Shown one piece after another: positions 1-5,860 of a DNA stretch of 15,182 nucleotides. Every line of letters begins with the position of its first letter. Position 1 is the stretch's first letter. Under the pieces are notes generated by a model. It saw only the letters and a list, made by a program, of their open reading frames with translations. It did not search any database and was not told the DNA's origin. Origin of the DNA: Methanomassiliicoccaceae archaeon UBA404 (GTDB lineage: Archaea > Thermoplasmatota > Thermoplasmata > Methanomassiliicoccales > Methanomethylophilaceae); assembly GCA_002498605.1 (NCBI GenBank), contig DAHY01000047.1:1-15182 (forward strand). The letters are read 5' to 3'. A program made the position numbers and the translations under genes.

Positions 1-1332
1 AGGAACGGGTTCATAAAACACCACGGCATCGGTACTGGCAACGTCAAGTCCTTCTTCCCCCACCGAAGTGGAAACCAGAACGTTGCATTTCCCGGTATGG
101 AAGTTCTCCAGGATTTCTATCTGTTCCCTTTGTTTCAGCCCGCCTTTGGACTGACCTATAAGTTTACCCACTTTTGCTTCCGGTATGGTAGAAAGTTTTT
201 CCACCAGCATATCGCAGGTATCCCGGTATTGGGAAAACACCAGTACTTTGGAGGTATCGGAAGAATTCAAAACCCGGCTGACGATGCTCATGACCCTGGA
301 AATTTTGGGATGCTCGACCGGGGAGTTCATGACAATCTGAACCATGTCTTTGTAACTCTTATGATCGACCATTTCCTTTGTGCCTTTGCTTGCTTTCACC
401 ATTTTGGAATCTTTTTCAATCTTCAAAATATACGAACGCAAAGCGCTCATGCCCTGCGTTTCGGCAAGACTTATCGCGTGAAGCAGTTTGAGGCATATTG
501 CCTGAACCGTCAGGCCTCTGAACACTATGGCGGTTTTTTCTCCCCTGGCGAGTCTTCTTTGCAAAGTATCGCCGACGACCAACATGTGTTTGGTTGAGGC
601 AGGCCAATGAGAATTGAACAGACCCAGATTTGTAAGTTCCATGACGTAGTGGTCCAACATTCCGCGGAGCAAACCGATTATGTCCATCAAATCCTTAGGC
701 ATTCCCACTTCCACTCTTTTTACGTAGGTGTCGAAGATGTAAGGCGAGACGTCCGGGTCGTCATCCTCTCTCATGTCGATGCGCGAAAAGCCCAAATTTC
801 TGCAGATGTCCTCTATTCTGTCCACGTCACTGCCGGGGGAAGCCGTGATGCCCATGGACAGAATCTGTTTTCCGCAATGTTCGGCAACGGTAACATAAGC
901 ATAATTTCCGGTTCCGCGGTGAGCTTCATCGTAAATAACCAATCCGAATTTTTCCAAATCGTATATTCCGTTTTCCAAATCATTGGCCACGGTCTGAGGC
1001 GTGGAGACGATCAGATCCGATTCTTCTATCACAATCTTTCTCAGTTCGGGTCTCATGCTTCCGTTTATGATTCCGACTTTTGTGTTCACCATATTTTCGG
1101 TGAAGAACGCTCCGTGCTGATCCGTCAAAGGTTTGGTGGGAGCAACCATCAATACCTTTCCGCCGCGTTCCAGTATGCACGCCGCCACATAGAGGGCTAT
1201 CACGGTTTTTCCGAGACCGGTGGGAAGTATCACCAGAGTGTCGTCACTGAGACACCCTTTGGCCATAGATACCTGGTATTCTCTTTCTTCGATTTTTTCG
1301 GGAACTATTCGGGGATGGGACAGATACTTCAT
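1..1332 (-). CDS. hef: Hef-type DEAH helicase/nuclease, N-terminal part (cut by window edge)
   Basis: I translated this frame directly: 444 codons run open from ATG at 1332 to the window edge. Superfamily 2 helicase motifs are clear: motif I LPTGLGKT (about residues 36-43), motif II DEAH (135-138), motif III TASPG (163-167), and near the edge STSVGEEGLD followed by VVFYEPVP, a stretch typical of archaeal Hef and the FANCM/MPH1 helicases. Hef unwinds and cleaves stalled forks and flap or branched DNA; in many archaea a C-terminal XPF-type nuclease follows the helicase. That part would lie beyond position 1, so its presence cannot be seen here. An in-frame TAA lies 24 nt upstream and no other start codon lies between, which fixes the ATG. 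No Shine-Dalgarno (SD) sequence is visible, so a leaderless or short-leader mRNA is possible. The plus-strand open frames over this region are antisense shadows. Confidence 0.9.
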   Translation of the reverse strand, partial: MKYLSHPRIVPEKIEEREYQVSMAKGCLSDDTLVILPTGLGKTVIALYVAACILERGGKVLMVAPTKPLTDQHGAFFTENMVNTKVGIINGSMRPELRKIVIEESDLIVSTPQTVANDLENGIYDLEKFGLVIYDEAHRGTGNYAYVTVAEHCGKQILSMGITASPGSDVDRIEDICRNLGFSRIDMREDDDPDVSPYIFDTYVKRVEVGMPKDLMDIIGLLRGMLDHYVMELTNLGLFNSHWPASTKHMLVVGDTLQRRLARGEKTAIVFRGLTVQAICLKLLHAISLAETQGMSALRSYILKIEKDSKMVKASKGTKEMVDHKSYKDMVQIVMNSPVEHPKISRVMSIVSRVLNSSDTSKVLVFSQYRDTCDMLVEKLSTIPEAKVGKLIGQSKGGLKQREQIEILENFHTGKCNVLVSTSVGEEGLDVASTDAVVFYEPVP

Positions 1333-1431
1333 TCCGTTACCGAATAAGTAAGATTAGAATAAAAGGGTAACAGGGAGGTGACCGAAAGTGAAAAATGACT
1401 TTCAGTCAAAGAAAAGCGTTGTAAAGGGTCG

Positions 1432-1464
1432 CAGAGGCCGCCGAAAACACGGACGCGGCCTCTG
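1432..1464 (-). terminator. Hairpin between the IscA-like gene and hef, probable terminator
   Basis: A perfect 10-bp inverted repeat (1432-1441 with 1455-1464, arms CAGAGGCCGC/GCGGCCTCTG) encloses a 13-nt loop, 31 bp after the stop of the IscA-like gene. Read on the minus strand, the arm is followed by a weakly T-rich stretch rather than a strong T-run. A second, smaller interrupted hairpin (1475-1501) spans the stop codon itself. Together they probably end the IscA-like transcript before hef. A protein-binding palindrome is the alternative. Confidence 0.5.
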
Positions 1465-1494
1465 TTGAAGTTTATTGCTGTCTTCTTAAGACAA

Positions 1495-1818
1495 TCAGCA
1501 ACCGCTGCAGGAAGAGCAGTTCATTGTGGCATTGGGATCGCGTATAGTGAGTCCGGTGCCGAAGTTGGGATCGTCTATGAATTCGATAACGCAGGTTTCC
1601 AAAGGTCCCGCGGTGTCTTTGTCATAGAACATTTTGAATGATTCCGCAGTTGTGTCGACAATGTCGCCTTCGGATTCTTTTTCCTGGAAAGACATGCCGA
1701 ACTGAGGTCCGGAGCATCCGAAACCGGAAATGTATATCTTGATGCCCTGACCCAATTTGTTGTTCTTTTCAAGAAGATCGACAATGAACTTCTCTGCTTC
1801 GGGGGTTATTTTTACCAT
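1495..1818 (-). CDS. A-type iron-sulfur carrier protein, IscA/HesB-like, with Cys-rich C-terminus
   Basis: A 107-residue protein of the HesB/IscA/ErpA fold, the usual size for these small carriers that bind Fe-S clusters and pass them to apoproteins in the cytoplasm. The first conserved Cys is C35 in SGFGCSGPQFG. The C-terminal pair expected as CGC appears in an expanded tail, CSSCSGC (C101, C104, C107). C76 is an extra Cys. The sequence resembles the HesB-related subfamily in which some members carry selenocysteine at the first Cys position; here that codon is Cys. I chose ATG at 1818 over an upstream GTG at 1827: GGAG lies 8 nt before the ATG, while the GTG overlaps the SD. A clear TATA box sits upstream and a hairpin follows the gene, so it is probably a single-gene unit. 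Confidence 0.85.
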   Translation of the reverse strand: MVKITPEAEKFIVDLLEKNNKLGQGIKIYISGFGCSGPQFGMSFQEKESEGDIVDTTAESFKMFYDKDTAGPLETCVIEFIDDPNFGTGLTIRDPNATMNCSSCSGC

Positions 1819-1846
1819 ATTTATCACTCCTTTGTCGCAATTAAAC

Positions 1847-1854
1847 TATATAAA
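1847..1854 (-). promoter_or_regulatory. TATA box of the IscA-like gene
   Basis: On the minus strand the octamer reads TTTATATA, a textbook archaeal TATA element, 29-36 nt upstream of the ATG at 1818. It lies in the gap after the AhpD-like gene, so the IscA-like gene has its own promoter. Confidence 0.6.
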
Positions 1855-1881
1855 CTATTCATAGTACTTAACGATTGTTAC

Positions 1882-2265
1882 TCACTCAATATCAACATCA
1901 AAGAATTTGGCATACTCTCTGAAAGCGTATGATTGGGCTTTGGTCATGGCCATGAACGTGCCTATGACCATCGCTTCCAAAATCTCGTCTCTTGTGGCGC
2001 CTTCGCGCACAGCATGTTGAATCTGGACTCTGATACAGTGTTCCGCTCCCTCGGCGGAAGCGGCGGACAAAGAACAAAGATATCTTGTCTTTTTCTCCAT
2101 AACCCCTCTGCCTTCCATGGTGGCTTTTCCAAAGTTTGCCGAAGGCACGAACAGGTCCGGACGCTCGGACAGAACCTGATTTACCAGAGGTATGAATCCG
2201 TATTCTTTCTTTATCGCGGCAAGAATTTTGTTTGTAAGTTCTCGCTGCCTCGGATCTTCTTCCAT
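1882..2265 (-). CDS. Carboxymuconolactone decarboxylase/AhpD-like family protein
   Basis: A 127-residue all-helical protein of the CMD/AhpD family, the normal length for single-domain members. The core segment YLCSLSAASAEGAEHC followed by IRVQIQHAVREGAT (about residues 62-91) matches the family's active-site helix. AhpD peroxidases use Cys-x2-Cys-x3-His; here C77 and H84 fit but the second Cys position is V80, so a classical disulfide peroxidase cycle is unlikely. Many uncharacterised anaerobe members look like this and have no known substrate. The ATG at 2265 has no SD. A T-rich minus-strand stretch about 20-30 nt upstream (near 2285-2295) could be a TATA element for a very short leader. It points away from the metallopeptidase gene at 2397, and the two share a 131-bp divergent intergenic region. 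Confidence 0.8.
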   Translation of the reverse strand: MEEDPRQRELTNKILAAIKKEYGFIPLVNQVLSERPDLFVPSANFGKATMEGRGVMEKKTRYLCSLSAASAEGAEHCIRVQIQHAVREGATRDEILEAMVIGTFMAMTKAQSYAFREYAKFFDVDIE

Positions 2266-2342
2266 ACATACGGAGAGAAGTTAATCTTAAAAATAAGTGT
2301 CGCAAAACACGATAGACTAACTGTATGTGTCTGTTAATATGG

Positions 2343-2385
2343 CCTAGCTAAGCAAATGTTCTTCCGAGCCCGTAAAAAGGCTAGG
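2343..2385 (+). promoter_or_regulatory. Leader hairpin touching the SD of the metallopeptidase gene
   Basis: CCTAGC (2343-2348) can pair with GCTAGG (2380-2385), whose last two bases begin the strong SD AGGAGG (2383-2388). A competing short repeat, TAGGA/TCCTA, flanks the same SD. In a transcript long enough to contain both arms, these could partly hide the ribosome binding site. This is a sequence observation only and the stems are short. Confidence 0.2.
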
Positions 2386-2396
2386 AGGAAATCCTA

Positions 2397-3074
2397 ATGG
2401 ACAATACAGAACTCCAGGAAATATTCAGCAATATAGGAAAAACATACAAATATGAAACAGTGGCCGCCGAGTTCACGGCCTTCAAAGACTTTAAGGTCCG
2501 TTGGCAGCGTTCCTACAAGTGGGCCGACTTCAAAGTGTCGGACTATCTTTCTGACGCTCCCGAGAAGGTTGTTGAAGGACTCGCAGACACTCTGTTTACG
2601 AGAATCTGCATAAGAGACGAAACGTCCTTTTCGGAAGAAATGTGCGACTGGGTAACCGCTCCCGGTTTTGCAAGAACGAAGCAGCCCGTTTATCTTAGAA
2701 GGAGCAGAAACATAACACAATCGCCGGAAGGCAAGCACAGGAATCTGACAGATTCTTACAACAGATTGGTTGACATGGGATTGGTGGAAAAGGAACCCGA
2801 TTTGTTTCTGTCATGGACAAAAGAACCCTCAATCAGAAAGGTCGGACAATGTTCCGTCCTGATGAAAGTGGTTTCTTTGTCTTCAGCCTTGGATGATCCG
2901 GAAATACCGGATTTCGTGGTAGATTACGTGATGTATCACGAATTATGTCATCTCATTATGGGGTTCGATCCGAAAACGGAGAGAAACGGCGAAGAGTTCG
3001 CCAGATTGGAGGCCATGCATCCCAAACAGGATGAAGCGGAATCGTGGCTGAGGAAATACTGTATGTATCTCTGA
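2397..3074 (+). CDS. Putative zinc metallopeptidase (HExxH; SprT/YgjP-like)
   Basis: A 225-residue soluble protein with a zincin motif, HELCH (181-185), in a hydrophobic helix preceded by VVDYVMY. After it comes DPKTERNGEEFARLEAMHP and then a conserved-looking W217 in ESWL. This layout resembles SprT and YgjP-like proteins, where a third ligand His sits in H-G-x-x-F about a dozen residues after HExxH. Here that place is N197-G-E-E-F, so the nearby H208 or another residue would have to be the third ligand. The N-terminal 100 residues are not recognisable; they are basic and Trp/Lys-rich (for example KVRWQRSYKWADFKV), compatible with nucleic-acid binding, but that is inference. Start ATG at 2397 is supported by GGAGG 8 nt upstream. 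Monocistronic by context. Substrate unknown. Confidence 0.7.
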   Translation: MDNTELQEIFSNIGKTYKYETVAAEFTAFKDFKVRWQRSYKWADFKVSDYLSDAPEKVVEGLADTLFTRICIRDETSFSEEMCDWVTAPGFARTKQPVYLRRSRNITQSPEGKHRNLTDSYNRLVDMGLVEKEPDLFLSWTKEPSIRKVGQCSVLMKVVSLSSALDDPEIPDFVVDYVMYHELCHLIMGFDPKTERNGEEFARLEAMHPKQDEAESWLRKYCMYL

Positions 3075-3087
3075 AAAAAACCCAAAA

Positions 3088-3112
3088 AGCGTTCGGGTGT
3101 CCCCCGGACGCT
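3088..3112 (-). terminator. Strong hairpin terminator, best oriented on the minus strand
   Basis: A 10-bp stem with one G-U pair (3088-3097 with 3103-3112) and a 5-nt loop. Read on the minus strand it is followed by TTTTTGGGTTTTTTT, an excellent T-run. Read on the plus strand it is followed only by AACAAACTTTTT, so it can also serve the metallopeptidase gene but less well. The strong minus-strand T-run implies a minus-strand transcript entering from the gene-free region to its right. Confidence 0.65.
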
Positions 3113-3201
3113 AACAAACTTTTTCACAGTCCGGCGAACCGCCGGCCTCGAAGCACTGACTTACGTCGGGGGTATGTATCGGACCCTGTGTTGTCTCCCG
3201 G

Positions 3202-3447
3202 TCACGGCAAACGATGACACATCGCATCTCCCGCGAGTTCCCAATTAAGGTTCAGGGCCGCTGTTGCCCGAACCATGCACATGACGTTCATAAATCCCGT
3301 CCCTACGCCGATTCGGTCGATTGCATGATAAGTATGATATCTATAAGTACTATACTGAAACAGACCTGTTGCGACAGACGCCGATTTATGAGCTTTTCGG
3401 GAAACGTACGCGAGAGATAACGCATCGCTTTTGAAATCCGAATCGTT
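3202..3447 (-). pseudogene. Start-less 81-codon open frame, possible gene remnant
   Basis: Between an in-frame TGA at 3448-3450 and a TGA at 3202-3204, the minus strand is open for 81 codons, but its first ATG (in GFMNVMCMV) leaves only 29 codons. The translated text, including segments AYVSRKAHKSASVATGL and RATAALNLNWELAGDAM, looks protein-like but I do not recognise a family. Codon choice (CGA, CGG, CGT for Arg) differs from neighbouring genes, which favour AGA. It may be the 3' end of a decayed transposase or other acquired gene, or chance. The strong minus-strand terminator 90 bp downstream is consistent with a former transcription unit in this direction. Confidence 0.2.
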
Positions 3448-3501
3448 TCATGTCTTTCGACGGAAGTATATTGCGTTGAATGACGTTATATTACGAAATA
3501 T

Positions 3502-3591
3502 ACAACATTCGTCGAAAATAGTTAATCAAATCTACAGAAAAACGTGCTTTTTTCTACGATATTCGTATATTTAATGTTGTAATTCGTATAA
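3502..3591 (+). promoter_or_regulatory. Promoter zone with inverted and direct repeats before acetate-CoA ligase
   Basis: ACAACATT (3502-3509) and AATGTTGT (3573-3580) form a perfect 8-bp inverted repeat 63 nt apart. ATTCGTATA occurs twice in direct orientation, at 3562-3570 and 3582-3590, 20 nt apart (about two helical turns). TATA-like hexamers (CGTATATTTA, CGTATAATAC) overlap them. No SD precedes the ATG at 3617, so a leaderless or short-leader transcript starting near 3593-3615 is likely. The repeats sit where an archaeal operator would block TBP/TFB; that function is inferred. Confidence 0.35.
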
Positions 3592-3616
3592 TACGGCAAT
3601 ACATATAGTAATCTAT

Positions 3617-5738
3617 ATGAACAACAAAATTTTTTACCCCCCTATGAGTGATTTCCTCAGTCCAAGGTCGGTAGCCATTATAGGTGCGTCTGCCGATGAG
3701 ACGAAACTAGGCGGAATGCTGCTTAAGAACATGATTTTTGCAGGATTTGACGGCGAGCTGTACCCTGTGAACCCGAAAGGCGGAACCATTCAGGGTTTCA
3801 AGGTATACACTTCATTCGAAGAGATCGGCAAAGCTGTTGATTTGGCCGTAATAGCCGTACCTGCAAAATTTGTTATTCCGGAGATTGAGAAGGTAGGCAA
3901 ATCCGGAACCAAATACGCCAGTATTCTGACTGCCGGTTTCAAAGAATCCGGTCCCGAAGGCGAAGCTCTTGAAAACGAGCTTGTGGCCACGGCAAAGAAA
4001 TACGGCGCTAAGAATTTTCGGACCCAACAGTTTCGGTGTGTTGAATCCGAAAGCCAAGGTCAACACGACATTCTCGTACTATATGCCGAGAGTCGGAAAT
4101 GTTTCCATGATGTCGCAGTCCGGTGCTTTCGCATCATCCATTATCGATTGGGCAATCGGTCAGAAACTCGGTATTGCAAAATTCGTAACCTACGGAAACA
4201 AGTGCGATGTGAGCGAATCCGATATGATTCCCTATTTCAACAACGATGAAGACACCAAAGTGATCGGCATGTACATCGAAGGCATCACCGACGGCGCGGC
4301 ATTGTTGAATGCGTTGGAATCCATCGACAAACTCAAGCCTTTGGTGGCATTCAAATCGGGAAGAACCGAAGCCGGATCCATGGCGGCATCCTCTCACACG
4401 GGATCTCTCGCCGGCGCCGATTCGGTTTACGACGTGATATTCAACAAACTGAACATCCACCGCGCGAAGGACGCGGACGAATTTTTTGACGCCATCAGTG
4501 TTTTGAGCACCTGCAGCCCAATGAAAAAGAACGGTATTGCGATAATCACCAATGCCGGGGGATTGGGTGTCATGTCCGCCGATGCGGCCCATGACGCCAA
4601 GTACGTGGAAGCGGCAAAACTTACCGAGGAAACCAACAAACTTCTCAGAGAGACAGTCCCCACCCTTGCGGGTCTTACCAACCCCATTGATGTCAGAGGC
4701 GACGCCAAAGCGGAATACTTCAAAGCGGCAATAGAAGCCGTGCTTACGGACGAAAGCGTCGGCGGTATCGTCGTCATGGGTTCGCCCCTGGACTTTGCCG
4801 ATCTTGAGGCGATTGCCGAAATGCTTGTGGAGATGAGGGACGATATACCCGTACCCACCACAGTCTGTTTCGCAGGAGGTTCCAAGTGCGAACGTGCGGT
4901 AGATATTCTCAGAGAGGGACGCATACCCGCGTTCCCCACCCCCGACAGGGCGGTACGCGCTTTGGATATCCTCAGAGGATTCACGGTACGCGGAGAAGTC
5001 AAAAAGACCCCTCTCAGAGTCCCCAGGATTGCGGACGGAAGAGAAACATTCCAGAAAATTCTGGAAGTTGCCAACAAAGAAGGCAGAAAGACTCTTACCG
5101 AAGTGGAAGGCAAGAAGATCTTCAAGGCTTACGGCATACCCACACCCGGGGAGGCATCCGTAATTTCTGCGGAAGAAGCCGCTAAAAAGAGCTCGGAAAT
5201 CGGTTACCCCGTGGTTATGAAGATTCTTTCTCCCGACATTGCGCACAAGACCGACGTGGGCGGAGTCGTAGTCGGCGTAAAGAACGACGACGAGGCAAAG
5301 AAAGCCTACGAAAAGATAATGGCTTCATGCAAGAACGCGGTTCCCAACGCAAGACTTGACGGCGTATCCATTCAGCAGATGGTTTCCGGCGAGGAAGTCA
5401 TTCTGTCTATGATTCGGGATGAGCAGTTCGGTCCCATCATATCCTTCGGTCTCGGAGGAATATTCGTGGAGATTCTGAGAGAAATATCCCAGGCTCACGC
5501 CACCATGACGGAAGAACAGATGAAAGAGATGATTCAGTCCACAAAGGCCTACACTCTTTTGTCCGGTGCCAGAGGTACCGAGCCCGCGGATATCGAAGCC
5601 GTTGAGGACGTAATCAGAAGAATCGCGCTCATATCCCTTGAGAACCCCGAGATTCATGAACTGGAAATCAATCCGGTCATGGTCGACAAGAAGGGTAAGG
5701 GCTGCCGGGCGGTCGACGCTCTCTGCACGCTGCTTTGA
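3617..5738 (+). CDS. acd: Acetate-CoA ligase (ADP-forming), fused alpha-beta, with single-base frameshift
   Basis: It interconverts acetyl-CoA + ADP + Pi with acetate + CoA + ATP in the cytoplasm. The frame starting at 3617 encodes the CoA-binding domain (SPRSVAIIGAS, YPVNPKG, LTAGFKESGPEGE) up to KKYGAK. The continuation, IFGPNSFGVLNP onward, is in the +1 frame, where it runs to 5738. Removing one base within 4010-4018 gives a 706-residue protein, the normal size for the fused enzyme. Both phosphorylated histidines are present: H260 in SHTGSLAG and H543 in IAHKTDVGG of the C-terminal ATP-grasp domain. The first frame ends at 4249, and the second frame alone would lack the CoA-binding domain. 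All other positions look intact, so a sequencing error, a fresh mutation or programmed shifting are the options. Physiological direction is not shown by the sequence. Confidence 0.9.
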
Positions 5739-5747
5739 AACTTATTC

Positions 5748-5763
5748 CCCGGCATTCGCCGGG
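5748..5763 (+). terminator. Terminator after acetate-CoA ligase
   Basis: CCCGGC-ATTC-GCCGGG, a perfect 6-bp GC-rich stem with a tetraloop, starts 9 bp after the ligase stop codon and is followed by ATTCCTTTATTTTC on the plus strand. It separates the ligase from the sensor gene, which therefore needs its own promoter. TATA-like candidates for that promoter lie at about 5802-5808 (CTATAAA) and 5822-5830 (ATAAATATT). Confidence 0.65.
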
Positions 5764-5860
5764 ATTCCTTTATTTTCTCATATCCTTCATATAAAAAACC
5801 CTATAAAACTCAGTATACGGAATAAATATTATTCACTGCAAGTCGTTATAAACGCGATAT

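Larger units (their letters stand above)
3075..3616. other. 542-bp region without an intact gene; structured, mixed-composition
   Basis: No complete gene is supported here. From left to right it holds the terminator hairpin (3088-3112), a GC-rich hairpin with arms CCGGCG/CGCCGG (3131-3136/3140-3145), a short hairpin CGATG-ACA-CATCG (3212-3224), a bulged hairpin GGTTC/GAACC (3249-3274), a start-less minus-strand open frame (3202-3447), and from about 3420 an AT-rich promoter zone for the acetate-CoA ligase gene. The centre is richer in G+C than the flanking AT-rich zone. I tested it by eye for tRNA, 5S, SRP and RNase P landmarks and found none convincing. A decayed gene or insertion-element remnant, or an unclassified minus-strand RNA ending at the T-run, are both possible. 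Confidence 0.4.

Noticed and set aside
97..1347. Two long plus-strand open frames (97-597 and 607-1347)
   Set aside because: They lie antisense to the hef frame, which carries clear helicase motifs; their His/Phe-rich text matches no family and is typical of a shadow frame.
1714..1716. Selenocysteine at the first conserved Cys of the IscA-like protein
   Set aside because: The codon for this residue is a Cys codon and the reading frame contains no internal TGA; no SECIS-like element was sought further.
3128..3150. Similarity to tRNA-Pyl text (GTCCGGCGA-like stretch)
   Set aside because: No CUA anticodon stem-loop or closing acceptor stem nearby; the stretch is simply a CCGGCG/CGCCGG hairpin.
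3121..3420. SRP RNA, RNase P RNA, 5S rRNA or tRNA gene in the structured region
   Set aside because: I looked for the SRP helix 8 core, the RNase P conserved stretches, 5S landmarks, and a T-arm/acceptor pair with CCA-type end on both strands; none was convincing.
4134..5246. Long minus-strand open frame of 370 codons
   Set aside because: Antisense to acetate-CoA ligase, whose motifs are unambiguous; no family features in the antisense text.
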